Shown: positions 19,657 to 28,950, counted from the stretch's first letter. The stretch: DNA of 64,000 bases from Armatimonas rosea (GCF_014202505.1 NZ_JACHGW010000003.1:744001-808000); one strand, 5' to 3'. Notes: generated by a model from the letters alone, not told the origin. Made by a program: numbers and translations.

Positions 19657-20172
19657 CTAGCGGCGGCGTTTCATAAAGCTATAGATCGTATCGGCACCGG
19701 TGTGGAGCGCGGTGCCAAAGATCAGCCCAACCAGGGCCATGATAGTCGCGCGAGGGTTGTGGGCGTAGATGTCCTGACAGAGGTCCCAGGGTGTCCGTTC
19801 GGGGGCGCCCGGCCCAAGTCCCGATGCCTGTCGAATCCCCCATAAGACCGCCCAAGCGAGGAGCCAGACCATGCCCATGAGGTAGCCAACCCGCATCAAG
19901 GGCGAGAGAAGCCAGGAGTGGGAGACCCAGGAGCGGTGTGGGACGAACTTCTGGTAGGGGTACCAGAGAAAGCGCAGTGGCCCCCAGCGCCGGTAGATCG
20001 ACGAGTCCAGGTCCAGGTCGGGCGAGAGCATCCAGCCGGAGAAGAGGGTGGCGACCACGAGGGTCGCGGCGATCTTCCAGTCCTGGGGAGCGGGGGTTAG
20101 GTACCACCACACAGGAACGGCCAAGCCCGCGCCGATGGCGGTGATACGATCGTGGACCTTCCCCGAGGGCAC
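19657..20172 (-). CDS. DUF2227 putative metal-binding membrane protein
   Basis: 171 aa from GTG 20172. It carries the family's conserved polar motifs (GKVHD at the start, SPDLDLDSSIYRRWGPLRF, HRSWVSHS, GTALHTGADT) among hydrophobic segments. The His/Asp spacing suggests metal binding within a membrane hydrolase-like fold. Function is not established. It starts 6 bp after the sigma factor stop codon, so it is probably read from the dnaG-sigma transcript. Confidence 0.85.
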   Translation of the reverse strand: MPSGKVHDRITAIGAGLAVPVWWYLTPAPQDWKIAATLVVATLFSGWMLSPDLDLDSSIYRRWGPLRFLWYPYQKFVPHRSWVSHSWLLSPLMRVGYLMGMVWLLAWAVLWGIRQASGLGPGAPERTPWDLCQDIYAHNPRATIMALVGLIFGTALHTGADTIYSFMKRRR

Positions 20173-20178
20173 GGAGGC

Positions 20179-21069
20179 TTACCCTACAAACTCACGGAGC
20201 AGGTGCAGGCTATCGGGGCTCCGAAGCTTGCCCATAGCCTTGCTCTCGATCTGACGCACGCGCTCACGGGTGACACGCAGGTGCCGCCCGACCTCTTCCA
20301 AGGTCTGCGGGGTACCGTCGCCGTGCAGGCCGTAGCGCAGCGCGACCACGTCCCGCTCGCGCTCGGTGAGCTGCTCCAGAACCCGCTCAAGCTGGTCACG
20401 GAGCACGCGGCGGCTGGCGGCATCGGTGGGGCAGAGTGCATTGGGGTCGGGGATGAAGTCGAGGGGGCAGGTGGTCTCGGACTCCTCGCCGGAGGGGCCA
20501 TCGAGGGAGAGCGGCTCAGGGAGCGCCCGGAGCGCCTCTTGAATCCGCGAGACCGGGAGCTGGAGGCGGAAGGCAAGCTCCTCGGTGGTGGGGTTGCGCC
20601 CGAGCTCCTGGCGGAGAAACTGGCTGGTGCGCAGCAGGCGCTGGATAAAGTCGATCATGTGCACAGGGAGCCGGATGGTGCGGCTCTGCTCCGCGAGGGC
20701 ACGGAGGATCGCCTGACGAATCCACCAGGTCGCACAGGTCGAAAACTTAAAGCCCTTGCGCCAGTCGTACTTCTCCACCGCCCGTAGTAGCCCCACATTG
20801 CCCTCTTGAATGAGATCCGCAAGGGTCAGTCCACGGCCCTGGTAGCGGCGCGCAATCGAGACAACCAGGCGCAGGTTCGCCTCCGCAAGCCGGGCGCGGG
20901 CATCGTCGTCGCCCCGCTCGATCTGCTGTGCCAGGCGGATCTCTTGGTCCAGGGTCAGCAGGCGGCTTCGGCCCGCAACATGGAGCCAGCTGCCCAGGCC
21001 ATCTTCGAGGATGCTATCGGTGGATTCTATCAAAATCGCTGGTTTACTCCCTGAAGGCATAACATGCAT
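20179..21069 (-). CDS. Sigma-70 family RNA polymerase sigma factor (RpoD/SigA-type)
   Basis: 296 aa. Regions 2 to 4 of a group 1/2 sigma factor are present: 2.1-2.4 ([48 protein letters not shown]), region 3, and 4.2 ([20 protein letters not shown]). Region 1.1 is absent, and the protein is short for a primary sigma factor. The ATG abuts the dnaG stop codon (TGAATG), recreating the classical dnaG-rpoD macromolecular-synthesis arrangement and favouring a housekeeping role. A SigB/RpoS-like paralogue cannot be excluded without the rest of the genome. Confidence 0.93.
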   Translation of the reverse strand: MHVMPSGSKPAILIESTDSILEDGLGSWLHVAGRSRLLTLDQEIRLAQQIERGDDDARARLAEANLRLVVSIARRYQGRGLTLADLIQEGNVGLLRAVEKYDWRKGFKFSTCATWWIRQAILRALAEQSRTIRLPVHMIDFIQRLLRTSQFLRQELGRNPTTEELAFRLQLPVSRIQEALRALPEPLSLDGPSGEESETTCPLDFIPDPNALCPTDAASRRVLRDQLERVLEQLTERERDVVALRYGLHGDGTPQTLEEVGRHLRVTRERVRQIESKAMGKLRSPDSLHLLREFVG

Positions 21070-23082
21070 TCACAGGGTAGACTCGCCTCCCCGCTTCTTG
21101 GCAAGAGTCCAGGCCTGTAGAGCCAGTATTTCGTCATTGGTGAGTCCAATTCCTTCTGTCCGCTTGGCCTGAATCGCACGAATATGCGGAGGCGGGTGGC
21201 GCAGAGCCAGCTCATTGACACAGTCATGAAGCGCTTCCTCCGAGAGAGGGGCATCGGCGTTGGTGGGGACGAGGTAGCGGGTGGCAAAGAACGCGAGTTC
21301 CTGGTCGATGAGCTGGTCCAGTGCGCGCTGGAGCGACATCCGGCCCGCCAGGAGGGGATAGAGCGCCTCGACCAGCTGTCGCCCCTGCGGATGGTTGAAG
21401 AGCCCGCCTGGGGAGCAGGCAAGCGCCTTCGCGGCCCGCTCTAGCTCTCGCAGGGTCACCATCCGCCAGTCGTCGTCGAGCAGGCCCCGCAGGACCGCAC
21501 GCTCGGCTTTCTCTAGCGCGGTGGTGGACGGTCCCGCAGGTGCCTCCGGACGGGGTGGTGGTGGGGGCTGACCGTAGCGGGGGCGTTGCTGCCAGCCTCC
21601 GCCCCCGCCTCCTCCGCTACTCTGGTTGTTGCGCTGCCAGTTGCCGCCGCCATTCCCGCCACCACTGCCTCGTTCGTAGCGGGGCCGGGGCACGGTCGGG
21701 ACAAGGACATCGTCGCTGGGGGCTTGGGGCGTGCCGGGGCGCTGCGTGCGCCAGCGCTGGACCTCGGCGAGGATCGAGGCCTCCGCACGGGTCCCTGAGC
21801 CAAAGGCGGGGTGGTAGGGAGCGAGCCGCCCCACCAAGAGATCGAGCTCCAGCGACGAGCGCACCTCCGCGAGAAGGGGAATCGACTCCCGCAGGTAGCC
21901 CATGCGCCCGCTCTCGTCGGTGAGGTCGAACTGGCGCTTGAGGCCATCGAGGCGAAACTCAGGGACGGAGCGGGCGCTGTCCATGGCCTTGCGAAAGCCC
22001 GCGATATTGCCACGCCGGAGCATGGAGTCGGGGTCGTCGCCCTCGGGCATGGCTAGGATCTTGAGGGCAAACTCTGGGCCATGCGCCGTAAAGAGCTCCG
22101 CCGCCCGGAGCGCCGCGCGAATCCCGGCCTCGTCGGAGTCGAACGAGAGCAGGATATTCTTGGTGTAGCGCCCGAGGATGCGGATGTGCTCATCGGTGAG
22201 CGAGGTCCCGAGGGTGGCGACCACGTTCTCGATCCCCGCCTGGTGCGCCGCGATGACATCCATGTACCCCTCGACCACCAGCACCCGGTCGGCATCGCGG
22301 ATGACATTGCGGGCACGGTTGAGACCGTAGAGAATCCGGCTCTTGGAGAAGACAGGGGTCTCCGGCGAGTTGAGGTACTTCGGCCCGACATTGGTATCGG
22401 GCGGGAGCTCGGGGTTGGGGATGATTCGTCCCCCAAAGGCGACTATTCGCTCCTGGACATCGATGATGGGGAAGATCAGCCGCCCCCGAAACTTATCCGT
22501 GAACTCGCCTTGAACCCGCCGCGACGGAAAGTTTAGCCCGGCTTGCTCCGCGGCGTCCATCGGGACCCCTCGGCTCTGAAGATGGCGGGAGAGGGCGCTC
22601 CACTCATCGGGGGCGTAGCCGATCTGGAAGTTCTCCAGGGTCTCGTGGGCGAGGCCGCGCTCCTTGATGTAGTCCTGTGCGAGCTTGGCCTTGCCCAAAA
22701 AAGCGCGGAAGAAGCGCGATGCCTCAGCGTTGGCGCTGTAGAGGCGCTCTTTCTCATCGCGCTGGCGGGCGGCCTCGGTGCTATCGACTCCAGTGCGTGT
22801 GAGGGTGATTCCCGCAAGCTGCGCCAGACGCTCGGCGGCCTCGGGGAAAGTCAGGTTCTCGGCCTTCATCACAAAGGCGAAGATATCCCCGCCGATCCCG
22901 CACTGGCCGTAGCAGCGCCAGAAGCTCTTGTCGGGATCGACATGAAACGAGGGGGTCCGCTCGTTGTGGAAGGGACAGAGGCCTTTAAACGTCCTCCCCG
23001 AGCGCTTCAGGGCCGTGTAGCGTGAGATAAACTCGACGAGGTCGACGCGTTCGCGGATCGTATCTTTCTCACTGAGTTCCAT
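21070..23082 (-). CDS. dnaG: DNA primase
   Basis: About 670 aa. The N-terminal zinc-binding domain has CPFH and then CYGQCGIGGD, a CX3C spacing instead of the usual CX2C. The TOPRIM/polymerase core follows (RGRLIFPIIDVQERIVAFGG, VEGYMDVIAAHQAG, LLSFDSDEAG). A Gly/Gln/Pro-rich low-complexity linker (about residues 450-500) precedes the helicase-interaction domain. ATG 23082 (MELSEKD) is preferred over 23097 because TATGAT ends 10 nt upstream of it and would overlap the 23097 start. Its stop abuts the sigma-factor start. Confidence 0.96.
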   Translation of the reverse strand: MELSEKDTIRERVDLVEFISRYTALKRSGRTFKGLCPFHNERTPSFHVDPDKSFWRCYGQCGIGGDIFAFVMKAENLTFPEAAERLAQLAGITLTRTGVDSTEAARQRDEKERLYSANAEASRFFRAFLGKAKLAQDYIKERGLAHETLENFQIGYAPDEWSALSRHLQSRGVPMDAAEQAGLNFPSRRVQGEFTDKFRGRLIFPIIDVQERIVAFGGRIIPNPELPPDTNVGPKYLNSPETPVFSKSRILYGLNRARNVIRDADRVLVVEGYMDVIAAHQAGIENVVATLGTSLTDEHIRILGRYTKNILLSFDSDEAGIRAALRAAELFTAHGPEFALKILAMPEGDDPDSMLRRGNIAGFRKAMDSARSVPEFRLDGLKRQFDLTDESGRMGYLRESIPLLAEVRSSLELDLLVGRLAPYHPAFGSGTRAEASILAEVQRWRTQRPGTPQAPSDDVLVPTVPRPRYERGSGGGNGGGNWQRNNQSSGGGGGGGWQQRPRYGQPPPPPRPEAPAGPSTTALEKAERAVLRGLLDDDWRMVTLRELERAAKALACSPGGLFNHPQGRQLVEALYPLLAGRMSLQRALDQLIDQELAFFATRYLVPTNADAPLSEEALHDCVNELALRHPPPHIRAIQAKRTEGIGLTNDEILALQAWTLAKKRGGESTL

Positions 23083-23092
23083 GGGGGACTCT

Positions 23093-23098
23093 ATCATA
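23093..23098 (-). promoter_or_regulatory. -10 hexamer of dnaG-sigma operon
   Basis: TATGAT on the minus strand ends 10 nt before ATG 23082. It lies directly after the upstream gene's terminator T-tract. Confidence 0.4.
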
Positions 23099-23102
23099 CC
23101 CC

Positions 23103-23143
23103 AAAAAAAACAAAACCCCCGGCGCGGAGAGCCGCGCCGGGGG
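23103..23143 (-). terminator. Strong rho-independent terminator after the Gly/Met-rich gene
   Basis: A 12-bp perfect stem (CCCCCGGCGCGG with its complement, 23116-23127 and 23132-23143) with a 4-nt loop, followed on the minus strand by TTTTGTTTTTTTT. It separates the 23157 gene from dnaG. Confidence 0.92.
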
Positions 23144-23156
23144 CAGTGTGAGAGGT

Positions 23157-24239
23157 CTACTCGACCGAGTTGATCTGGATCGCGACAACCTTGTAGATGC
23201 CGTTGTACGGATCGGGGGTGCCGTTGACAAACTTCATGTTCATCAGCTGGAACTCGATGTGCTGCTTGGGGTAGGAGCAGACCAGGAGCTCACCGCTCTT
23301 CATCACGGACTTGGGGGTACCGTAGGTGCGGATCAGGTCCTTGTAGGTCGAGCCCAGGGTGATTCCCTTGGAGCTCTTGTCGCCCTTGGTGCGGGGCACA
23401 TAGCCCGTCACACGGATCTGGGAGACCTTGCCCTCAGGGGAGATCAGGAAGTCGTAGCCAATAGCCTGCTTCTGCTTCTTGGCATCGAGTGCCTTCATGG
23501 AGTAGCTCCAGGTCACTTCCTGCTGAACCGTGGACGAAGACGTGGTCTGGCCAAAGCGTCCCATGCCGCTTCCGCCGCCCATGCCGCCGGGCATCCCGCT
23601 TCCACCACCGGCCATCATGCCATCGAGGTCGCCGCCGCCCATCAGGCCGCCGCCGCCCTTACCTGCACCACCGGGCATTCCCATGGGGCCGCTGCCACCC
23701 ATGCCGGGGCGCTGCATGCCACCGTAGCCACCCATCATGGGGCCGCTGCCGCTCATGCCACCGCCGCCCATCATGGGACCGCTGCCGCTCATGCCGCCGG
23801 GCATTCCACTACCACCGGGCATTCCCGCGGGGGCCATTCCTGCACCAGGCATTCCGCTACCGCCGGGCATTCCCGCAGGGCCGGGGATTCCACCGCCCAT
23901 GCCAAGGCCGCCGCCGCCACGCTTGCCGCCGCCCATCGGGCCACTACCGCCCATCATGCCGCCCATGCCCTCACCATCGAGACCACCGCCCATGCCGCCC
24001 ATCATGCCGCCCTGGCCCGCGCCGCCACCGGCGGTGGGGGGACGAACCGCAACATCGCCGATCTGGATGTCGTTGGGGTTGCCAAAGGCGGTCAGAATCG
24101 ACCGTGCCGACGAATTAATCCGGATTCCTGCAAGCGAGCGCTCAATCCCATCTTTCTGAGCATGTGCCGGGAACACACCCGACACTACCAGCGCCACGCC
24201 GCCGAAACCCACTACCTTTTGCCAGTTCATGAAACTCAT
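23157..24239 (-). CDS. Secreted two-lobe protein split by Gly/Met/Pro low-complexity insert
   Basis: 360 aa, not recognised. A signal peptide (VVGFGGVALVVSGVFPAHAQ) is followed by a short lobe (SLAGIRINSSARSILTAFGN, about residues 34-65). Then come about 165 residues of low complexity dominated by Gly, Met, Pro and Ser (GMPGG, MMGG, GSGPM units). The second lobe starts near residue 240 and includes GITLGSTYKDLIRTYGTPKS, which resembles the first lobe (I-x2-GS/NSS-x3-IL-x2-(F/Y)G-x-P), then VVAIQI at the end. This suggests a duplicated or split domain with an expanded flexible insert. Secretion to periplasm or surface is likely; function unknown. Confidence 0.8.
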   Translation of the reverse strand: MSFMNWQKVVGFGGVALVVSGVFPAHAQKDGIERSLAGIRINSSARSILTAFGNPNDIQIGDVAVRPPTAGGGAGQGGMMGGMGGGLDGEGMGGMMGGSGPMGGGKRGGGGLGMGGGIPGPAGMPGGSGMPGAGMAPAGMPGGSGMPGGMSGSGPMMGGGGMSGSGPMMGGYGGMQRPGMGGSGPMGMPGGAGKGGGGLMGGGDLDGMMAGGGSGMPGGMGGGSGMGRFGQTTSSSTVQQEVTWSYSMKALDAKKQKQAIGYDFLISPEGKVSQIRVTGYVPRTKGDKSSKGITLGSTYKDLIRTYGTPKSVMKSGELLVCSYPKQHIEFQLMNMKFVNGTPDPYNGIYKVVAIQINSVE

Positions 24240-24320
24240 CCTCCCAAAATTCTCCCCGATTGGGGGAGCCTACACTCGGAACTAGATGCCGCGTATTCTA
24301 CCAGATTTTTTACAAAATGG

Positions 24321-24326
24321 TATAAA
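24321..24326 (+). promoter_or_regulatory. -10-like hexamer of glnD
   Basis: TATAAA preceded by GG ends 10 nt before the GTG at 24337. Confidence 0.4.
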
Positions 24327-24336
24327 ACTTCTTATT

Positions 24337-26973
24337 GTGTCCAATTCTCTCCACACCACTGCTCTTGCCTCGCTTCGCGAGGAGCGCTCCCTCACCGACT
24401 ACCTGATCCAGGCGCGGGCGGAGCTGCGTGCCCGCTGGCTCCCCGAGACCGGGGGGCGAGCCTGGGCACAGGCACATAGCGACCTGCTCGATGCGGTGCT
24501 CCGACGCTTGCTAAGCCTTGCGGCGGAGCGCTCGGGGCAGAGCCCCCAGGGGATCGCTCTGCTCGCAACCGGAGGCTACGGACAGAGAGCCCTGGCTCCC
24601 TACTCCGATGTGGACCTGACCTTCTTGGTGGACCGCGACGATGACCCGCCGCTGCTCCGGGAGGCGTTTCGCCTCGTGATGGATGTCCTGATGGCCGGTG
24701 CCCGCATTAAAGTGGGCTACGCCTATCGCCATATCTCAGAGATCGGAGGAGACCGGCTGGATCATCAGACCCAGACCGCACTTCTCTCCGCTCGCCTGAT
24801 CGCGGGCGATGGTGCGCTCTTTGCCCGTTTTGATCGCATCTATGGCCCCGGCCTTCACATTGCGGACTTCCTTTTTCGAAAAATTTCGGAGCGGGAGCGA
24901 ATCCGGCAGAAAATGGGGACATCACCCTACCTGGTGGAGCCTGAGCTCAAAGAAGGCGCAGGAGGGCTACGCGACATTCAAACGGCGCTCTGGATGGCAC
25001 GTGCACGCTTCGATAAGACCGGAGACTCGCTCTGGCGGGAGCTGGTGCGCCGGCATATCCTCACGGCATCGGAGAAGACACGCCTACAAGAGGCACGGGA
25101 GCACCTCTATAAGATTCGAAACCTCCTGCACCTACTCACCGACGAGCGCCGGGACCGGCTGAGCACGTCGCGGCAAGAGGAGATCGCCGCCCGGCTGGGA
25201 ATCACCGACGAGGGAGGCATTCCCGCGGTCGAGGTGTTCATGCAGCGCCACTACCAGCGGACCGGGGATATCTACCACCTCTCGGAGAAGATCATGCAGC
25301 GCTGCCTGGAGGCCCCGCTCGCGCTGGGAACGGACTCGGGGCTGGCGTCGCTGCGCCGCACGGTGATTGTCGCCGAGCCACGCCGGGTCGCGGCCGATCC
25401 CCACTGGCCCCTCGCGGCTCTCGAGTTTTGCCAGCGCTACGAGCTAGAGCTCGCCCCCGCGACCATCGAGGCAATCGAGGAGCTGGTGGACAAAGAGGGG
25501 CTCTCGACCGACTCCGGGACCCGCTTTCTCAACCTGCTGATGCAGCCCGGCGATGTGGAGCAGACCCTGCGGCGGATGCACCGCACGGGTCTTCTTCGAG
25601 CGCTCCTCCCTGAGCTGGACGCCTGTATGGGGCTCGTTCCCTACGACCCCGCGCATGTCTGGACCGTGGGGGAGCACACGCTTCGGGTCCTGCAGAACCT
25701 CACCCGCCTGCGCCCCGACGCCCCCCCCGACTCTGGTGTCCCTGCAAACTACCGCGAGGTGTTCGCATCGCTGGAGTCGCCCGCGACTCTCTACCTGGGA
25801 GCCCTGCTCCACGACCTGGGCAAGCAGTGGCCCACCCTGCTCGACGGCACCCGCGCGCCCCACGAGCTCACCGGTGCCGAGCGGGCGACCGCACTCTGTG
25901 AGCGTCTTGGGGCCTACCCCCAGAGGGCCGAGAGCGCGGTCTTTCTGGTGCGCTGGCACTTGCTCCTGGCCGAGCTCTCCCGCCTGCGCGACCTGACCCG
26001 CCCGGAGACGATCCGTGAGGTGCTGCGGCATGTCCCCGATGCGGATCACCTCAAGATGCTCTACTTGCTGACCTGGGCGGATACCTCGGCGGTGGGCCCC
26101 GGGGTCTGGACCGACATGACCGCCCGCCTCCTGGATGAGCTCTTTGGCCGCACGCTTGGGGCACTGGAGAGCGACCAGCCCGACGAAGACGATCCCGATG
26201 AGGCGGCGCGTCGCCTGGACGGTCTGCGCGGGCGGCTGCGGCGCCGCTTGGCCTCGCACGCGACCGAGGAGGAGAGCGCGGCGATCCAGAGCCACACCAA
26301 CGCCATGCCCGCGGCCTATCTCCTCAACACATCCCTGGAGACCATGACCCTCCACCTGGCGATGATCGGAGCACTGACCAGCGGGGAGGCGGAGCACGGG
26401 GTGGTCGCCGATCTGCGGACGCTTCCCGGCACGGAGCAGACCGAGCTCACGCTGGTGGCCTACGACGACCCCGCGCCGGGGCTCTTGGCCAAGATCACGG
26501 GCGTACTCTACGCCTACGACATCCGCCTCCACGCGGCGCAGGTCTTCACTCGGCCCGCGGAGGGGGAGTCCGGGCGCGCGATTGTCGTGGACACGCTGGT
26601 GATCGACCACCGGGACCAGCCACTGGACCGCAACATGCGTGGGGAGCTCGCTACCGCGCTGGGAAAGGCCTTGGGCGGTGAGGAGCCCATCCCTGAGCTC
26701 CTCGCCCGCCGCCGCCGCCCGGAGCCGTCGCTGGGCACGCTACAGAACCTCCGCCTGGAGCCCACCGATGGTGACCACACGCTGCTGGATGTGATCGTCC
26801 CCCGCGGCCCCGGCGCGATCCACGCTCTCCTCCGCACGGTCACTGCCCAAGGCTGGAACATCCACGCCGCCCGCCTCTCCACCTGGGCCGGACTAATCCG
26901 CTGTGCGCTCTACCTCTCGGAGGCAACCCCGGGCGCGGGTGGGGACTTGAAGGCGGCGCTGTCCGGGGGCTGA
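24337..26973 (+). CDS. glnD: PII uridylyltransferase / uridylyl-removing enzyme
   Basis: About 878 aa from GTG 24337 (895 from ATG 24286). GlnD adds and removes UMP on PII signal proteins in response to glutamine. Domains: nucleotidyltransferase (GGYGQRALAPYSDVDLTFLV), HD hydrolase (HVWTVGEHTLRVLQ, LGALLHDLGKQWP), and two C-terminal ACT domains (LVAYDDPAPGLLAKITGVLY; VPRGPGAIHALLRTVTAQG). The GTG start is preferred because TATAAA lies 10 nt upstream and family similarity begins soon after. The last residues SGG and the TGA stop lie inside the left arm of the large inverted repeat, so the element supplied the gene's 3' end. Confidence 0.95.
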   Translation: MSNSLHTTALASLREERSLTDYLIQARAELRARWLPETGGRAWAQAHSDLLDAVLRRLLSLAAERSGQSPQGIALLATGGYGQRALAPYSDVDLTFLVDRDDDPPLLREAFRLVMDVLMAGARIKVGYAYRHISEIGGDRLDHQTQTALLSARLIAGDGALFARFDRIYGPGLHIADFLFRKISERERIRQKMGTSPYLVEPELKEGAGGLRDIQTALWMARARFDKTGDSLWRELVRRHILTASEKTRLQEAREHLYKIRNLLHLLTDERRDRLSTSRQEEIAARLGITDEGGIPAVEVFMQRHYQRTGDIYHLSEKIMQRCLEAPLALGTDSGLASLRRTVIVAEPRRVAADPHWPLAALEFCQRYELELAPATIEAIEELVDKEGLSTDSGTRFLNLLMQPGDVEQTLRRMHRTGLLRALLPELDACMGLVPYDPAHVWTVGEHTLRVLQNLTRLRPDAPPDSGVPANYREVFASLESPATLYLGALLHDLGKQWPTLLDGTRAPHELTGAERATALCERLGAYPQRAESAVFLVRWHLLLAELSRLRDLTRPETIREVLRHVPDADHLKMLYLLTWADTSAVGPGVWTDMTARLLDELFGRTLGALESDQPDEDDPDEAARRLDGLRGRLRRRLASHATEEESAAIQSHTNAMPAAYLLNTSLETMTLHLAMIGALTSGEAEHGVVADLRTLPGTEQTELTLVAYDDPAPGLLAKITGVLYAYDIRLHAAQVFTRPAEGESGRAIVVDTLVIDHRDQPLDRNMRGELATALGKALGGEEPIPELLARRRRPEPSLGTLQNLRLEPTDGDHTLLDVIVPRGPGAIHALLRTVTAQGWNIHAARLSTWAGLIRCALYLSEATPGAGGDLKAALSGG

Positions 26974-27079
26974 AGTCCCCGGCAGCAGTTGGGGAGCGTC
27001 CCGAGGACGCATAGAGAATATTGTCTTTTGCGCCCACGGGGCGCTCTTGCCTGCTGCCGGGGACTTCAGCCCCCGGACA
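26960..27079. repeat. Palindromic mobile-like element B (REPIN-like, perfect 29-bp arms)
   Basis: Two perfectly complementary 29-nt arms (26960-26988 and 27051-27079; each arm contains an imperfect CCGGGG/TCCCCGG palindrome) enclose two hairpins: GCGTCC/GGACGC near 26996-27010 and GCGCCC/GGGCGC near 27030-27044. The left arm contains the glnD TGA stop; the right arm ends 10 bp from the uvrC stop, so the element fills the convergent spacer. It shares its architecture with element A at 2224-2327. It may also work as a bidirectional terminator. Confidence 0.85.
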
Positions 27080-27088
27080 ATTCCCGCA

Positions 27089-28936
27089 CTACGCCCCCTT
27101 CAGATAGTCAAACACCTCTTGGGCGAGCTTGGCGTTCATTCCGGGGGCCTTGGCGAGCTCGACCGCGCTGGCTTTCTTCATCTTGGCGACACTGCCAAAG
27201 AACTTCAGCAGGTTCTTGCGCCGCAGGGGGCCGATTCCGGGGATCTCGTCGAGGATACTCATGTTGGCGGCGCGGCCACGGACATTTCTATGGTAGGTGA
27301 TCGCCCAGCGGTGGACTTCGTCGCGGACCCGCTGCAAGAGAAACAGAGCGGGGGCGTTGCGTGGGAACTCGATGGGCTCGTGGGCGCCCGGGAGGAAGAC
27401 CTGCTCATATTGTTTGGCGAGGCCGATCATCGGGAAGTCGTAGCCGAACTGCTTCATGGCGTCCTGGGCGGCGGAGAGCTGCCCTTTGCCGCCATCGACC
27501 ACGATCAGGCTGGGCTGCTGGGTGAACTTGGGGTTACCCTCGGCCATCTGCGCGAAGCGGCGCGTGAGCACCTCGAACATCATCGCAAAGTCATTGGGGG
27601 TGTTGTCAGGGAGGCTCTCGATCTTGAAGCGGCGGTACTCGCTCTTCTTGGGCTTGCCCCGCTCGAAGACCACCATCCCGCCGACCGCGTGGCGCCCCTG
27701 GACATTGGAGTTGTCGTAGGCCTCGATCCGGTGGAGGGAGTTCTCCGGCATCCCCAGCGCCGTCGCCAGCTCTAAAAGCGCCCCGTCGATCCGGCTCTGC
27801 TCCGCCGCCGCGACCGCGCGGAGCTGTGTGAGTGCCTGCTCCGCATTCGCCGACGCCAGCTCCATCAGGCGCTTCTTCTCACCGCGCTCGGGGACAGAGA
27901 GGGTGACTTTCGCGCCGCGTTTTTGCCGCAGCCAGCTCTCGATAATCTCGGTCTCCTCCACGTGGGTGGGCAGGAGAATCTCCCCGGGGACAAAGCTGGC
28001 GTCTTGGTAGTAGCGCTTCAGAAACTCCGCGGTCGCCTCGCCCACACCGTCCTCGGCACCGTCGAGCAAGAAATGCTCCTGCCCGATCAGCTTGCCGCCG
28101 CGGATAAAGAACATCTGCACCGCCGCCCCGGTCTCGTCGGCGACCACGGCCATGACGTCCTGGTCGCCGGTCGTGGTGCTGACCACTTTCTGCCGCTCGA
28201 CAATCGTGTTGATGGCTACCAATTGATCCCGTAGCTTGGCCGCGCGCTCGAACTCTAAGTTCTCCGCGGCGGTCTCCATCTTCGCCTGCAGGTTCTTCGC
28301 CAGCGAGTCCTGCCGGCCTTGGAGAAAGACCTCGGTGTCTTTGACCGTCTGGGCATAGCGCTCCTTATCGGCGAGCCCGGCGCAGGGCGCTTCCGGGCAG
28401 CGGCCCATGTGGTGGTACAGACACGGCTTCTGCTCGACCTTGTTGGTCCACTCCTTCTTGCAGGTCACGAGCGGGAAGACACGGTAGATCAGATCGACGG
28501 AGTCCCGCACGGCCGCGCCATTCGTATACGGCCCAAAGTACTTATTCCCATCACCCTGCTTCACTCTCCGGGTAATCAGCACCCGCGGAAACGGCTCGCT
28601 GGTCGTCAGCATCAGATAGGGGTATTGCTTGTCGTCCCTGAGTCGGACGTTGTACTTGGGCTGGTGCTTCTTGATCAGGTTGCACTCTAGGATCAGCGCC
28701 TCCAGCTCGGTATCCGTCAGCACCCAGTCCATATCGACAATATTGGCGACCAGCTTGCGTGTCTTGGGCGTGTGGTTGGCCGACTTTTGAAAGTACGAGC
28801 GCACTCGGTTCCTGAGATTGATCGCCTTACCGACATAGATAATCTGCCCCTCTTTATCTTTGTAGAGGTAGCACCCCGGGTTGGTCGGGAGGTTCTTGAG
28901 CTTTTCTTCAAGCGTCAGCGGCGCAGGCGAGGACAT
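27089..28936 (-). CDS. uvrC: Excinuclease ABC subunit C
   Basis: 615 aa, normal UvrC length. N-terminal GIY-YIG nuclease (NPGCYLYKD, IIYVGKAINLRNRVRSY), a UvrB-interacting UVR region (AKMETAAENLEFERAAKLRD), the RNase H-like C-terminal nuclease (IEAYDNSNVQGRHAVGGMVV, LIVVDGGKGQL), and a terminal (HhH)2 domain (EIPGIGPLRRKNLLKFFGS). It makes the dual incisions in nucleotide-excision repair. TACAAT ends 8 nt before the ATG with no Shine-Dalgarno. Confidence 0.97.
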   Translation of the reverse strand: MSSPAPLTLEEKLKNLPTNPGCYLYKDKEGQIIYVGKAINLRNRVRSYFQKSANHTPKTRKLVANIVDMDWVLTDTELEALILECNLIKKHQPKYNVRLRDDKQYPYLMLTTSEPFPRVLITRRVKQGDGNKYFGPYTNGAAVRDSVDLIYRVFPLVTCKKEWTNKVEQKPCLYHHMGRCPEAPCAGLADKERYAQTVKDTEVFLQGRQDSLAKNLQAKMETAAENLEFERAAKLRDQLVAINTIVERQKVVSTTTGDQDVMAVVADETGAAVQMFFIRGGKLIGQEHFLLDGAEDGVGEATAEFLKRYYQDASFVPGEILLPTHVEETEIIESWLRQKRGAKVTLSVPERGEKKRLMELASANAEQALTQLRAVAAAEQSRIDGALLELATALGMPENSLHRIEAYDNSNVQGRHAVGGMVVFERGKPKKSEYRRFKIESLPDNTPNDFAMMFEVLTRRFAQMAEGNPKFTQQPSLIVVDGGKGQLSAAQDAMKQFGYDFPMIGLAKQYEQVFLPGAHEPIEFPRNAPALFLLQRVRDEVHRWAITYHRNVRGRAANMSILDEIPGIGPLRRKNLLKFFGSVAKMKKASAVELAKAPGMNAKLAQEVFDYLKGA

Positions 28937-28944
28937 GGTGAACT

Positions 28945-28950
28945 ATTGTA
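28945..28950 (-). promoter_or_regulatory. -10 hexamer of uvrC
   Basis: TACAAT preceded by GG, ending 8 nt before the uvrC ATG. Confidence 0.55.

Noticed and set aside
23148-24479. 443-aa His/Ala-rich plus-strand ORF
   Set aside because: Antisense shadow of the Gly/Met repeat region; the minus-strand frame has a signal peptide and terminator.
25444-26610. 388-aa minus-strand ORF in glnD
   Set aside because: Antisense to the HD and ACT domains of glnD; no independent start signals.
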